Positions 1 through 9,084 of a stretch of DNA of 64,000 bases are shown here, one piece after another. The number at the start of each line of letters is the position of its first letter. Within the stretch, counting starts at the first letter, position 1. The DNA lies in assembly GCA_016294075.1 (NCBI GenBank), contig JAEDCQ010000002.1:355898-419897 (forward strand). The letters are read 5' to 3'. The translations under genes were made by a program, and so were the position numbers. Below the pieces are notes generated by a model. The model ran no database searches. It was not told the origin of the DNA and saw only the letters and a list, made by a program, of their open reading frames with translations. The stretch is from Lachnospiraceae bacterium. GTDB taxonomy: Bacteria > Bacillota > Clostridia > Lachnospirales > Lachnospiraceae.

Positions 1-1
1 C

Positions 2-376
2 TATATCGGACTTGCGGTATTCAGTCTGATATGCTGGGCCATGATTACCGATGTTATAGATGATACCGAGGTGCAGACCGGAGAACGCTCTGACGGTACA
101 ATCTATGCCGTCTATTCTTTTGCAAGAAAACTCGGGCAGGCTGCTTCTTCCGGAGTTTCCGGGCTGCTTCTCTCGGCAATCGGATATTCACAGGCAACCG
201 CGTATGATGAAAAGGTTGTAAAAGGAATTTACAATATTACCTGTCTTGTACCGGCAGTCGGGTATATACTTCTTGCAATTGTATTGATTTTCCTCTATCC
301 TCTCGGGAAAGCACGGGTAGAGAGCAATACAGAAACACTTGCAAAAAAGCGTAAAGAAAAAGAAAATGCGCCTTGA
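2..376 (+). CDS. GPH-family sugar:cation symporter, C-terminal part
   Basis: This is the end of a glycoside-pentoside-hexuronide symporter, an inner-membrane carrier that couples sugar uptake to a cation. The gene begins before the window; the frame is open from base 2 and the ATG at 41 is internal. The visible 124 residues include DDTEVQTGERSDG followed by a RKLGQ segment, which is the conserved loop of this family. Two hydrophobic stretches follow, the last ending in IFLYPLG, then a Lys/Glu-rich cytoplasmic tail. The substrate cannot be told from this part. Family assignment is firm, specificity unknown. Confidence 0.85.
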   Translation, partial: YIGLAVFSLICWAMITDVIDDTEVQTGERSDGTIYAVYSFARKLGQAASSGVSGLLLSAIGYSQATAYDEKVVKGIYNITCLVPAVGYILLAIVLIFLYPLGKARVESNTETLAKKRKEKENAP

Positions 377-394
377 AACTTTTTCCCAGATGTA

Positions 395-441
395 ATATGA
401 TAGTTTAAATTATAAAAAAATACTGTCATCATATGATTTTT
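395..441 (+). terminator. possible weak terminator after the symporter
   Basis: ATATGAT (395-401) pairs with ATCATAT (428-434), and six T follow. The stem is A/T-rich with a long loop, so this is a weak candidate. Confidence 0.3.
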
Positions 442-464
442 TCTGCGGCAGAATGAGAGGCGTT

Positions 465-962
465 ATGAACGAAACATTTTTAGAGGTATTGGTAAAAAGA
501 AAAACACCGGTTACAATGAAAGTCGGACAAATCCTTTTGATTATTCTTACTGTTCTTTTGGCACTTCTTTCCTTAGGAATGGGGGCTGTTATATTACTGC
601 TTGCAGTCCTTACGGGGGTCGGTGCTTATTTTACCGGTTTGTTATCCAATGTGGAATATGAGTATTCTTATCTGAATAAAGAACTGGATGTGGATGTTAT
701 TTATTCCATGCAGAGAAGAAAGCACTTGGTAACATATGATTTGACAAAACTGGAGGTGCTTGCACCTGCTTCTTCTTACCATCTGGACGCATATAAAAAT
801 CGTAATGTGAAGACAAAGGATTTCAGCTCACAAAAAGCAGAAAATCAGAATGAAGTATATGTAATGTATATCGGCGGCAATGATAAAGTAGTATTCGAGC
901 CGACACCGGAGCTGATTAAGGCAATTGAAAATATTGCACCGAGAAAGGTATTTACCGAATAG
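465..962 (+). CDS. small membrane protein of unknown function, upstream of guaB
   Basis: 165-residue protein with two adjacent hydrophobic segments at about residues 20-60 (ILLIILTVLLALLSLG and ILLLAVLTGVGAYF) and a soluble C-terminal domain rich in beta-type sequence. I recall similar proteins (DUF6106) next to guaB in Lachnospiraceae, but this is from memory. The ATG at 465 is chosen over the in-frame ATG at 453 because GAGAGG (455-460) sits at the right distance before 465. The next gene starts 46 bases downstream, so it is probably co-transcribed with guaB. No catalytic motif is visible. Confidence 0.7.
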   Translation: MNETFLEVLVKRKTPVTMKVGQILLIILTVLLALLSLGMGAVILLLAVLTGVGAYFTGLLSNVEYEYSYLNKELDVDVIYSMQRRKHLVTYDLTKLEVLAPASSYHLDAYKNRNVKTKDFSSQKAENQNEVYVMYIGGNDKVVFEPTPELIKAIENIAPRKVFTE

Positions 963-1008
963 GTGCTTATTTAATTATAAACTATTATATTCACAGGAGG
1001 AGAAAGAG

Positions 1009-2466
1009 ATGGGTCAGATTATCGGCGAAGGAATTACATTTGATGATGTGCTTTTAATCCCTGCATATTCCAATGTGATTCCGAATGAAATTGATGTTTC
1101 CACTTATTTGACAAAAAAAATCAAGTTAAACATTCCGCTTATGAGTGCCGGAATGGATACGGTAACCGAACACAGAATGGCAATTGCCATGGCAAGACAG
1201 GGTGGTATCGGTATTATTCATAAGAATATGTCAATTGAGGCGCAGGCAGAAGAGGTCGATAAGGTAAAACGTTCCGAAAACGGTGTTATTACAGACCCAT
1301 TTTCTTTATCACCGGAGCATACATTAAAGGATGCCGATGATTTGATGGCAAAATTCCGTATTTCAGGTGTGCCGATTACGGAAGGAAAAAAACTCGTTGG
1401 TATTATTACGAATCGTGATCTAAAATTTGAAACAGATTTTACAAAGAAAATCAGGGAGTCTATGACTTCTGAGAATTTGATTACCGCAAAAGAGGGTATT
1501 ACTCTTGAAGAAGCAAAGCAGATTCTGGCAAAGGCAAGAAAAGAAAAGCTTCCGATTGTAGATGATGATTACAATTTAAAAGGTTTAATTACAATCAAGG
1601 ATATTGAAAAAACAATTAAGTATCCGCTTGCGGCAAAGGATGCACAGGGAAGACTTCTCTGCGGTGCTGCAGTCGGTATTACTGCAAATGTTTTAGAGCG
1701 TGTGGAAGCTTTGGTAAAAGCAAAGGTAGATGTTATCGTTTTAGATTCTGCACACGGACATTCCGAAAATGTGCTTCGCTGTGTCAGAATGATTAAGGAA
1801 AAATATCCGGAGGTACAGGTAATCGCAGGTAACGTGGCAACCGGTGAGGGTACAAAGGCACTGATTGAAGCAGGAGTAGATGCGGTTAAGGTTGGTATCG
1901 GCCCCGGTTCTATCTGTACGACACGTGTTGTTGCAGGTATCGGTGTGCCTCAGATTTCCGCTATTATGGACAGCTATGCGGTTGCAAAGGAATATGGTAT
2001 TCCGATTATTGCAGACGGCGGTATTAAATACTCAGGAGATATTACAAAGGCTATTGCAGCCGGCGGTAATGTCTGCATGATGGGCAGCATCTTTGCGGGT
2101 TGTGATGAAAGTCCGGGAACATTTGAATTATTCCAAGGCAGAAAATACAAGGTATACCGTGGAATGGGTTCTATTGCAGCCATGGAAAACGGAAGCAAGG
2201 ACCGTTACTTCCAAACCAATGCCAAGAAGCTTGTTCCGGAGGGCGTAGAAGGACGAGTTGCTTACAAGGGATTGGTAGAAGACACCGTATTCCAGCTTCT
2301 CGGAGGTCTTCGTTCCGGTATGGGTTATTGCGGTTGTACAACAATCGAGGATTTAAAGGAGAAAGGAAGATTTGTTAAGATTTCTGCCGCTTCCTTAAAG
2401 GAAAGCCATCCTCATGATATCCATATTACAAAAGAGGCACCTAACTATAGCTCAGACAGTAACTAA
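1009..2466 (+). CDS. guaB: inosine-5'-monophosphate dehydrogenase
   Basis: Oxidises IMP to XMP with NAD+, the committed step of guanine nucleotide synthesis, in the cytoplasm. 485 residues, the normal bacterial length. The N-terminal GITFDDVLLIPAYS motif opens the TIM barrel; two CBS domains are inserted at about residues 95-205. The catalytic loop GPGSICTTR places the active cysteine at residue 303, and the flap region with GMGSIAAM follows. The start at 1009 has AGGAGGAG just upstream; the 28-codon upstream extension of the frame overlaps the previous gene and is not conserved. A strong terminator follows the stop. Confidence 0.97.
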   Translation: MGQIIGEGITFDDVLLIPAYSNVIPNEIDVSTYLTKKIKLNIPLMSAGMDTVTEHRMAIAMARQGGIGIIHKNMSIEAQAEEVDKVKRSENGVITDPFSLSPEHTLKDADDLMAKFRISGVPITEGKKLVGIITNRDLKFETDFTKKIRESMTSENLITAKEGITLEEAKQILAKARKEKLPIVDDDYNLKGLITIKDIEKTIKYPLAAKDAQGRLLCGAAVGITANVLERVEALVKAKVDVIVLDSAHGHSENVLRCVRMIKEKYPEVQVIAGNVATGEGTKALIEAGVDAVKVGIGPGSICTTRVVAGIGVPQISAIMDSYAVAKEYGIPIIADGGIKYSGDITKAIAAGGNVCMMGSIFAGCDESPGTFELFQGRKYKVYRGMGSIAAMENGSKDRYFQTNAKKLVPEGVEGRVAYKGLVEDTVFQLLGGLRSGMGYCGCTTIEDLKEKGRFVKISAASLKESHPHDIHITKEAPNYSSDSN

Positions 2467-2490
2467 AAAGGCAGTTACTGCCATATAGAT

Positions 2491-2525
2491 AAAAACACCG
2501 GAGCTCAATGCAACTCCGGTGTTTT
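2491..2525. terminator. bidirectional terminator between guaB and the chemoreceptor gene
   Basis: AAAAACACCGGAG pairs perfectly with CTCCGGTGTTTTT around a short loop. It gives a T tract on both strands and so can end guaB on plus and the chemoreceptor on minus. Confidence 0.9.
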
Positions 2526-2529
2526 TCTA

Positions 2530-4587
2530 TTATTCTACAATAAACTTATCAATAATCTCATTCAGATCATCTGCCATTTTCTGGTTTTCTTCCGACTGTT
2601 TCTGAATTTCGGTTGCTATGTTTGCCGTGCTCTCGCTCTTTTCAACGATAACACCGACAGCAAGATTGTTTTCGTAAGAGATTCGTTTTACATTGGATAT
2701 ATTTTCATATATCTGGTTGATGGAATTATCCAATTCCTGAATAAAGCTGTTAAGCTGTTCAAAATTCTTTTTAATTTCTTCAGCGGATGTACTGTATTCA
2801 CTGGACTTGCCGGCAAAGCTTTCAAAGCTTGCCAAAATATCCTTTTCAATAAAGCTTAAAACATCCTGCACACAGTTGTTTACAACACTGATGCTTTCAT
2901 TGGAGGAATTACATAGCTCACTGATGCTTGCTGCAGCATTTTTAGAAGTATCTGCCAACTTGCCGATTTCTCCGGCAACGACAGCAAATCCCTTTCCTGC
3001 TTCACCTGCTCTGGCAGCTTCAATGGAAGCATTCAGTGAAAGCAGATTGGTCTGACTGGCAATATTAAGAATATTGGATGCCATATCGTTAATCTGGGAT
3101 AAATTGTTCAAATTATCTAATGCTACCTTCATGGATTCTTTAACGGATGCCAGACGTTCCTTGCTTAAATGGAAGGTAGAATTTGCTGATTCACTCATTT
3201 CTACCGCACCACTGTACATAACATCACTTGATTCGGCGCTGTTTTGTATACTTGCAACGACGCCGTTCATGGAGGAGTGAATGTTACCGATTTCTGTATC
3301 GACATGTTCGATTGCGTTATTCACATCTTCAATACTTGCTGACAACTGCTGTGTTGTTGCAATGTTTTCAGTAACACAGTTTATAAGCTCTTCGGAAGAA
3401 TTGCGAAGGGTATGTACTTTTCCGTTTAATTGTAAACAGCAGTCCCTTAAAGTATTAATAATATTACGCAGGGAATTAATAACGATATTGGTCGCCTTTG
3501 CAATTCCACCCAAGTCGTCTTTTCGGTTTATATATTTTTGTACGTCGCGGTCATTACTGATATCACATTTTGCGATTTTTAATAACGTTTTGCCAATCGG
3601 ATTCAGAGGCTTCATGGCAGATGAGATAACGAAAAATGTAACAAGAATCAGTAAAAACAACGCAATGATACATAATCCCAATAAGATGACTTTCGTCTGA
3701 TTGGTTGTGGCAAAAATTTCGTCGTATGAGTCTGTTAAAATAAATACCCAATCTCGGTCTGCGATGTAGTGATATGCGGCTATGCTGTCGGTTCCGTTAT
3801 CAGAGTAGTTTATATAATCGGTAACGGATTCATTTACTCCTGACACGTTCTGAATAACTTCATTTATGTGTGCTTCACTTACTGCTGTTCCCATCATTTC
3901 ATCGTCTTCATGGAAAATATATTCACCGGTCTTAGAATTAACTAAATAGTATTTGGCATTTTCCATTCCGGCAGTAGGCAAACTGTCCAGAATCTCTCTT
4001 AAACCGGAACTGAAAATTGCACCACCGACAAGACCGATTGGATTTCCCTGATTGTCGTAGCAGGCTCTGTACATGGAAATAACCTGGTTGCCGCTTGCGG
4101 GAGAGAAGATAATTCCTACATTATAAACGCCTTCAACGGCTGTCATGGAATCCTGTAATGCCTTTAATGAGTCTCCCTCTCTTGTGGTAATACCCACAAC
4201 CTTAGGATTTGTATGAGCCAAAACATGTGTATTCCATTCACTTGCATATATACCTTCAAGGTTGGCGATGTCGGCACTAAATGTTTCGGTGTATTTCTGA
4301 GCCGCAGAAACGGCATTTGCATCTGTCGGATGCATTAACAAATCCGTAATCTCACCGGCTCTGCTGTAAGCGGTAAGATAGTTCTCTGTTTCATTCACAT
4401 AATTGGTTATAATCTGCGAACGTTCCTTAACCATAGTCTGCATGCTGGCGATTGTGCTTTGGCTCATATTGTTTTCAATAGAGCCGCTTACCACAGTATA
4501 CAGGATGGACAATACAATTGTCTGCACGACTATAATAAGTGCAATGATCAAATATGTAATTTTAACTTGCTTTTTCATATGTATCAC
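2530..4587 (-). CDS. methyl-accepting chemotaxis protein with dCache sensor
   Basis: Transmembrane chemoreceptor that controls CheA. 685 residues: TM1 at about 9-31, an extracellular double-Cache type sensing region of about 260 residues, TM2 at about 299-325, a HAMP-like linker to about 385, then a long coiled-coil signalling domain. The hairpin tip, with NLLSLNASIEAARAGE and GFAVVAGEIGKLAD, lies at about 510-560. No CheR-binding pentapeptide is seen at the C-terminus. Translation may begin at GTG 4587 or at ATG 4578 (three codons later); AAGGG precedes both. It is a lone gene, convergent with guaB; the ligand is unknown. Confidence 0.93.
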   Translation of the reverse strand: MIHMKKQVKITYLIIALIIVVQTIVLSILYTVVSGSIENNMSQSTIASMQTMVKERSQIITNYVNETENYLTAYSRAGEITDLLMHPTDANAVSAAQKYTETFSADIANLEGIYASEWNTHVLAHTNPKVVGITTREGDSLKALQDSMTAVEGVYNVGIIFSPASGNQVISMYRACYDNQGNPIGLVGGAIFSSGLREILDSLPTAGMENAKYYLVNSKTGEYIFHEDDEMMGTAVSEAHINEVIQNVSGVNESVTDYINYSDNGTDSIAAYHYIADRDWVFILTDSYDEIFATTNQTKVILLGLCIIALFLLILVTFFVISSAMKPLNPIGKTLLKIAKCDISNDRDVQKYINRKDDLGGIAKATNIVINSLRNIINTLRDCCLQLNGKVHTLRNSSEELINCVTENIATTQQLSASIEDVNNAIEHVDTEIGNIHSSMNGVVASIQNSAESSDVMYSGAVEMSESANSTFHLSKERLASVKESMKVALDNLNNLSQINDMASNILNIASQTNLLSLNASIEAARAGEAGKGFAVVAGEIGKLADTSKNAAASISELCNSSNESISVVNNCVQDVLSFIEKDILASFESFAGKSSEYSTSAEEIKKNFEQLNSFIQELDNSINQIYENISNVKRISYENNLAVGVIVEKSESTANIATEIQKQSEENQKMADDLNEIIDKFIVE

Positions 4588-4615
4588 CGTACCCTTCTTT
4601 AATTTGAATATATAA

Positions 4616-4644
4616 ATTATATCAGATTTTAAAATAAAAAAACA
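4616..4644 (-). promoter_or_regulatory. possible sigma-A promoter for the chemoreceptor gene
   Basis: On the minus strand a perfect TATAAT (4616-4621) lies 29 bases before the GTG start. Seventeen bases upstream is only TGTTTT, a poor -35. No good sigma-28 site was found here. Confidence 0.35.
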
Positions 4645-4723
4645 GATTTTTGTTGTTTTTTGTGCTTTTTTCTAAAAACCCCCAAAAAAACAATAAAAAC
4701 ATACAAATTTTTTTATAAACCAG

Positions 4724-4752
4724 TTTACATTCTTAAGGCATAATAATATATG
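4724..4752 (+). promoter_or_regulatory. possible promoter of the mgl operon
   Basis: TTTACA (4724-4729), a 17-base spacer and TATATG (4747-4752). It would give a leader of about 255 bases before mglB. The 423-base gap between the chemoreceptor and mglB is very A/T-rich and otherwise holds only the two repeats listed next. Confidence 0.4.
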
Positions 4753-4796
4753 AAGAAAATAGGCAGACGGATGCGGAATAAATGAAATCTATACAA

Positions 4797-4820
4797 CTTA
4801 TATAGAAGATTATATATAAG
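4797..4820 (+). repeat. perfect inverted repeat in the mglB leader
   Basis: CTTATATA, an 8-base spacer, TATATAAG. The symmetry suggests an operator or RNA hairpin about 45 bases after the suggested promoter. No regulator is known from this sequence. Confidence 0.45.
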
Positions 4821-4900
4821 AAAGAGAGAAAATATATAATTTACATATAAAAAAGGAAAAGGAAAAACAAATAAAACAATAAAAGTATACAAAAAGCACA

Positions 4901-4938
4901 AAAGACAGAAGAATATTCAAGAAAGACAGAAGAATATT
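4901..4938 (+). repeat. 17-bp direct repeat upstream of mglB
   Basis: AAAGACAGAAGAATATT occurs at 4901-4917 and again at 4922-4938, a 21-base period (two helical turns). Such spacing fits a tandem binding site for an activator or response regulator. Confidence 0.6.
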
Positions 4939-5010
4939 ATATGTAAAAAAAAATAATAGTTGCTAAAATTTAACATGTAAAACAAAAAACTCTATGGGAG
5001 GATTCAAAAA

Positions 5011-6048
5011 ATGAAAAAGAAATTACTTAGTGTAGTTCTTGCAGTTGCAATGGTTGCAACATTGTTAACCGGATGCGGCGCAAAGAAAGAAGCAGCAGCA
5101 GGAGCAGCAGGAGGAGACCTTGCAGACAAAAAAGTCGGTGTATGTATCTATCAGTTTTCTGATAACTTCATGACTCTGTTCCGTGGCGAACTTGAGAACT
5201 ACTTAATCAGCCTTGGTTTCTCTAAAGAGAACATCACAATTGCTGATGGTGCAAACGATCAGGCTACACAGAGTGGTCAGATTGATAACTTCATCGCAGA
5301 AGGTGTTGACGTACTTATCATCAACCCGGTTAACTCTTCATCCGCTGAAACCATTACAGATAAGGTAATCGGTGCTAATATTCCTTTAGTATACATCAAC
5401 CGTGAGCCGGATGCAGCTGAAGAGAAGAGATGGGAAGACAACGGCTGGAATGTTACATATGTTGGATGTGATGCAAGACAGTCAGGAACCATGCAGGGCG
5501 AAATGATTGTTGATCTTGGACTTGAAAAGGTTGACTTAAACGGAGACGGAAAAGTTCAGTACATTATGGTTGAAGGTGATCCTGAAAACGTTGATGCTCA
5601 GTATCGTACAGAATTCTCAGTTAAGGCACTTACAGATGCAGGATTTGAAGTAGAATGCTTAGTAGATCAGGTAGGAAACTGGCAGCAGGCAGAAGCTCAG
5701 CAGATCGTAGCAAATGCATTAGGACAGTATGGTAACGATATCGAAGTTGTATTCTGTAACAACGACTCCATGGCACTTGGTGCATTACAGGCAATTGAAG
5801 CAGCAGGACGTACTGTTGGAAAAGACATTTACCTTACAGGTGTAGATGCTTTGTCAGAGGCTCTTGAAAATGTTATCGCAGGTAAGATGACAGGTACAGT
5901 ATTCAATGATCATTTTTCACAGTCTCACAGTGCAGCAGATGCAGCAGTTCGTTTCATCAAGGGTGAATCAAACGAATATTACATTGGCTGTGATTATGTA
6001 AAGGTTACAACAGAGAACGCACAGGAAGTTCTTGATAGTGTTAAATAA
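5011..6048 (+). CDS. mglB: galactose/glucose ABC transporter substrate-binding lipoprotein
   Basis: Extracellular lipid-anchored binding protein that hands sugar to the MglAC importer. 345 residues. Signal peptide with lipobox LTGC, lipidated cysteine at residue 22. The body is a periplasmic-binding-protein fold of the MglB group; DLNGDGKVQ at about residue 185 matches the calcium-binding loop of MglB, and CNNDSMALGALQAI is the C-terminal lobe signature. GGGAGG lies 9 bases before the ATG. A hairpin follows the gene, which would favour excess binding protein over the transporter subunits. Galactose/glucose specificity is inferred from family resemblance. Confidence 0.88.
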   Translation: MKKKLLSVVLAVAMVATLLTGCGAKKEAAAGAAGGDLADKKVGVCIYQFSDNFMTLFRGELENYLISLGFSKENITIADGANDQATQSGQIDNFIAEGVDVLIINPVNSSSAETITDKVIGANIPLVYINREPDAAEEKRWEDNGWNVTYVGCDARQSGTMQGEMIVDLGLEKVDLNGDGKVQYIMVEGDPENVDAQYRTEFSVKALTDAGFEVECLVDQVGNWQQAEAQQIVANALGQYGNDIEVVFCNNDSMALGALQAIEAAGRTVGKDIYLTGVDALSEALENVIAGKMTGTVFNDHFSQSHSAADAAVRFIKGESNEYYIGCDYVKVTTENAQEVLDSVK

Positions 6049-6080
6049 TAACTTATCGTAACTGGTTTGTTTAACAATTG

Positions 6081-6115
6081 GTGCGGATGTTGATAAAGGC
6101 ATCCGCACTTGTTTT
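6081..6115 (+). terminator. intercistronic hairpin between mglB and mglA
   Basis: GTGCGGATG (6081-6089) pairs perfectly with CATCCGCAC (6100-6108), followed by TTGTTTT. Probably a partial terminator that sets the ratio of mglB to mglA. Confidence 0.65.
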
Positions 6116-6188
6116 GATTGAAACCGGGTATAGCAGTTTGATTATAAAAAGCAGGGAGATAGTTCCCCAAAAAACAAGGAGAAGCAAA

Positions 6189-7697
6189 ATGGCTGAGTAT
6201 AAATTGGAGCTCAAGGGTGTTTGCAAATCTTTCCCCGGGGTTAAGGCGTTGGATGATGTACAGTTGTCTCTTCGTCCCGGAACTGTTCATGCTTTGATGG
6301 GCGAAAATGGTGCAGGAAAATCAACACTTATGAAATGTCTCTTCGGTATTTACAAAATGGACAGAGGAGAAATATTTCTGGATGGCAAGAAGATAGAGGT
6401 AAATAATCCTGATGAAGCAATGAAGTATGGTATTGCAATGGTGCATCAGGAATTACAGCCGATACCTGCAAGAAGCGTGGCAGAGAATCTTTATTTAGGA
6501 AGATTTCCAACTAAAAATTATGGACCGTTAAAATTAATAGATCATAAGACGATGTATGCTGAAACCGAAAGGTGGATGAAGGAAGTAAAAATGGATATTG
6601 ATCCAAGGGCACTTCTCGGAGATCTTTCCGTGGGACAGATGCAGTCGGTTGAAATTGCAAAAGCTGTTTCCATGCAGGCAAGGGTGGTAATATTCGATGA
6701 ACCGACCTCTTCTCTTTCTGATAATGAGGTAGAAGCATTGTTCCGTATTATGAATGATTTGCGGGATAAGGGTGTTGCAATGGTATATATTTCACATAAG
6801 ATGGATGAAATCAAGCGGATTGCGGATGATATCACAATCATGCGTGATGGTACATATGTGGGAACATGGCCTGCAGCAGAATTGACGACTGACCAGATTA
6901 TTGAAAAGATGGTTGGACGTGAACTTACAAACGTTTATCCGAAAAAGCAAAGTGAACCCGGAGAGGTTGTTCTGGAAGTAAAGAACCTGTGTTCCATTCA
7001 TGAAAAATCCTTCCAAAATATCAGTTTTAAACTTCGAAAAGGGGAAATCCTCGGTTTTGGCGGATTGGTAGGTGCACAGAGAACGGAATTGATGGAGGGG
7101 ATTTTTGGAATCCGTGGGATTGATTCCGGCGAAATTTTCGTGCACGGCAAACCGGTAAAAATAAAACATCCGATTGATGCAATGAATGCAGGAATTGGTT
7201 TGATTACGGAAGACCGCCGTGGAAACGGTATTTTCGGATGCCTTTCCGTTAAGGATAATGTAGGTGTATCAGTATATAATAAGTTTCTTAAAGCCGGTTT
7301 TATATTAGATCATAAAAGTATTAACGGTATTGTAGATGAGAGTATTGAAAAGCTGAGTATCAAGACTCCGAATATGAAGGTACATATCGCGAATCTGTCC
7401 GGTGGTAACCAGCAAAAGGTTATTGTATCCAGATGGCTTGCAAATAATCCGGATATATTGATTATGGATGAGCCTACGCGTGGTATTGACGCAGGAGCAA
7501 AGCATGAGATTTATGAGATTATGTGTGACCTTGCAAAACAGGGAAAAGCCATTATCATGATTTCATCAGAAATGTCAGAACTTCTGGGTATGGCAGACAG
7601 AGTCTGCGTAATGTGTAACGGTAAGCTTACCGGTGAGATAGATAAGCCGGAGGAGATGACGCAGGCAAATGTTATGAACTTTGCGACGAGATTCTGA
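6189..7697 (+). CDS. mglA: galactose/methyl galactoside ABC importer, ATP-binding subunit
   Basis: Cytoplasmic ATPase of the sugar importer, 502 residues with two ABC domains as usual in the MglA/RbsA/XylG group. Domain 1: Walker A GENGAGKST (38-46), signature LSVGQMQ (about 145), Walker B VVIFDEPT. Domain 2: the Walker A is degenerate (GFGGLVGAQRTEL), normal for this group; signature LSGGNQQK at about 403, then MDEPTRGID. The start at 6189 has AAGGAG 7 bases upstream; the frame extends further upstream, but that part covers the intercistronic hairpin and is not conserved. Followed closely by mglC. Confidence 0.92.
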   Translation: MAEYKLELKGVCKSFPGVKALDDVQLSLRPGTVHALMGENGAGKSTLMKCLFGIYKMDRGEIFLDGKKIEVNNPDEAMKYGIAMVHQELQPIPARSVAENLYLGRFPTKNYGPLKLIDHKTMYAETERWMKEVKMDIDPRALLGDLSVGQMQSVEIAKAVSMQARVVIFDEPTSSLSDNEVEALFRIMNDLRDKGVAMVYISHKMDEIKRIADDITIMRDGTYVGTWPAAELTTDQIIEKMVGRELTNVYPKKQSEPGEVVLEVKNLCSIHEKSFQNISFKLRKGEILGFGGLVGAQRTELMEGIFGIRGIDSGEIFVHGKPVKIKHPIDAMNAGIGLITEDRRGNGIFGCLSVKDNVGVSVYNKFLKAGFILDHKSINGIVDESIEKLSIKTPNMKVHIANLSGGNQQKVIVSRWLANNPDILIMDEPTRGIDAGAKHEIYEIMCDLAKQGKAIIMISSEMSELLGMADRVCVMCNGKLTGEIDKPEEMTQANVMNFATRF

Positions 7698-7713
7698 TTA
7701 GGAGGAGAAAAAG

Positions 7714-8703
7714 ATGTCTAATATAAATCAAAAGAAAATGAAAGATTTTCTTATCAATAATGGTGTTATCATTGTTATGTTTATCCTTGTTATTTATACA
7801 GGATTTACGGCAGATAACTTTTTTACAACCAATAACTTTATGAATATTCTTATGAATATGAGTTCCCGTCTGGTAATTGCACTTGGTATTGCAGGTTGTG
7901 TTATTACGGCAGGCTGTGATCTTTCTGCAGGACGTATGATTGGTTTTGGCGGCTGTATCGCAGGTACATTGCTGCAGCGTATTGATTATTCCGGAAAATT
8001 TTTCCCGGATATGGAACCCTTAAATGTATTTGTCGTAGCATTGCTTGTAATGCTTATCTGTGCGGCATTTGGTTCCATTACAGGTTTCTTCATTGCGTAC
8101 CTGCATGTGCCTCCGTTTATTGCAACACTTGCTATGATGGAAATTGTATATGGTATTGCAATGATTTATACAAATGCAACTCCTCTTGGAGGATATGTAA
8201 AGGAATATACAGATGTTGCCGGCGGTAAATTCCTCGGAATCAACTATCTGATTTGGATAGCCCTGATTGTAGCAGCTATTACGTGGTTCATCTTCAATAT
8301 GACACGTCATGGAAAGTATATGTATGCAATCGGAGGAAATGCACAGGCAGCGGAAGTTGCCGGTGTACCGGTTAAGGCAACCCTGATTTTAATTTACATG
8401 AAAGCGGCAGCTATGTATGGTCTTGCAGGCTTTATGCTTGGCGCAAAAGCGGGTGGCGCGTCCGTTCAGCTTGGATATGGTTATGAAATGGAAGCCATTG
8501 CAGCATGTACCATTGGTGGGGTATCCGTAACCGGTGGACGTGGTAAAGTTTCTTCGGCCATTATTGGTGTTGCGGTATTTGAATTGTTGAAGGTTGCTCT
8601 TCAGTACATGGGTGTTGATGCAAACGCACAGTACATTGCAATCGGTATTGTAATCTTTGTAGCTATTTCACTGGATATCAGAAAGTATATAGCAAGAAAA
8701 TAA
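7714..8703 (+). CDS. mglC: galactose/methyl galactoside ABC importer, permease subunit
   Basis: Membrane channel of the importer, 329 residues, about 9-10 hydrophobic helices, BPD_transp_2 type. The family signatures are DLSAGRMIGFGG near residue 70, where E. coli MglC has a similar DLSVG-type loop, and EMEAIAACTIGGVSVTGGRG near residue 260, the coupling region that meets the ATPase. GGAGGAG precedes the ATG. The gene is 16 bases after mglA and closes the core mglBAC unit. Confidence 0.92.
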   Translation: MSNINQKKMKDFLINNGVIIVMFILVIYTGFTADNFFTTNNFMNILMNMSSRLVIALGIAGCVITAGCDLSAGRMIGFGGCIAGTLLQRIDYSGKFFPDMEPLNVFVVALLVMLICAAFGSITGFFIAYLHVPPFIATLAMMEIVYGIAMIYTNATPLGGYVKEYTDVAGGKFLGINYLIWIALIVAAITWFIFNMTRHGKYMYAIGGNAQAAEVAGVPVKATLILIYMKAAAMYGLAGFMLGAKAGGASVQLGYGYEMEAIAACTIGGVSVTGGRGKVSSAIIGVAVFELLKVALQYMGVDANAQYIAIGIVIFVAISLDIRKYIARK

Positions 8704-8719
8704 TAAATGGTTTATAATA

Positions 8720-8760
8720 ATAGCAGTTGGGCTATTTTCCCGACTGCTATTTTTATATTT
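8720..8760 (+). terminator. terminator after mglC
   Basis: ATAGCAGTTGGG (8720-8731) pairs with CCCGACTGCTAT (8739-8750) with one G-U pair, followed by TTTTAT. It sits immediately before the ribosome site of the next gene, so some read-through is likely. Confidence 0.8.
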
Positions 8761-8774
8761 GGAGGATTAAACAG

Positions 8775-9080
8775 ATGGGAATGATATTGGAGCAGGCAGG
8801 TATTCCGCTTATAATGTTTGTAATATGTCTGATTTGTGGGGTTCGCATGATTATTATGCAGGAAGCGGGAAGCATACGAGGTAAAAATGCAGGACCGTTA
8901 AAGGATGAAAAAGAGTATGCGAAGCATGGAGGCGTTTTACTGTTAGTTCTTGCTGTGGCAAGCCTTGTGATGGCAGTCTTAATGTTCATCAATGTGTATG
9001 CTGCAGTTGTGGAATTTGTTGTTTGTACGATTGTAGTAAGTATTCTGTGGAAGAAAATGAATGATAAATACGGAGCGTAA
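8775..9080 (+). CDS. small membrane protein of unknown function
   Basis: 101 residues with about three hydrophobic segments: residues 6-28, then two adjoining ones at about 55-95 (LLLVLAVASLVMAVLMFI and AAVVEFVVCTIVVSIL). The ATG at 8775 is preceded by GGAGG (8761-8765); an upstream extension of the frame runs through the terminator and is rejected. Its stop is 4 bases before the next start, so it is translated together with the fused gene downstream. No recognised domain. Confidence 0.65.
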   Translation: MGMILEQAGIPLIMFVICLICGVRMIIMQEAGSIRGKNAGPLKDEKEYAKHGGVLLLVLAVASLVMAVLMFINVYAAVVEFVVCTIVVSILWKKMNDKYGA

Positions 9081-9084
9081 ATGT

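Noticed and set aside
925..1008. Upstream extension of guaB by 28 codons
   Set aside because: It overlaps the previous gene and has no ribosome site; AGGAGGAG directly precedes 1009.
3281..3700. Opposite-strand frame of 139 codons within the chemoreceptor
   Set aside because: Shadow frame; the receptor on the minus strand has full family motifs.
4588..5010. Riboswitch or catabolite-response element upstream of mglB
   Set aside because: No conserved riboswitch core and no cre-like palindrome could be recognised; only the listed repeats stand out.
6078..6188. Upstream extension of mglA by 37 codons
   Set aside because: It covers the intercistronic hairpin; AAGGAG at 6176-6181 fits ATG 6189.
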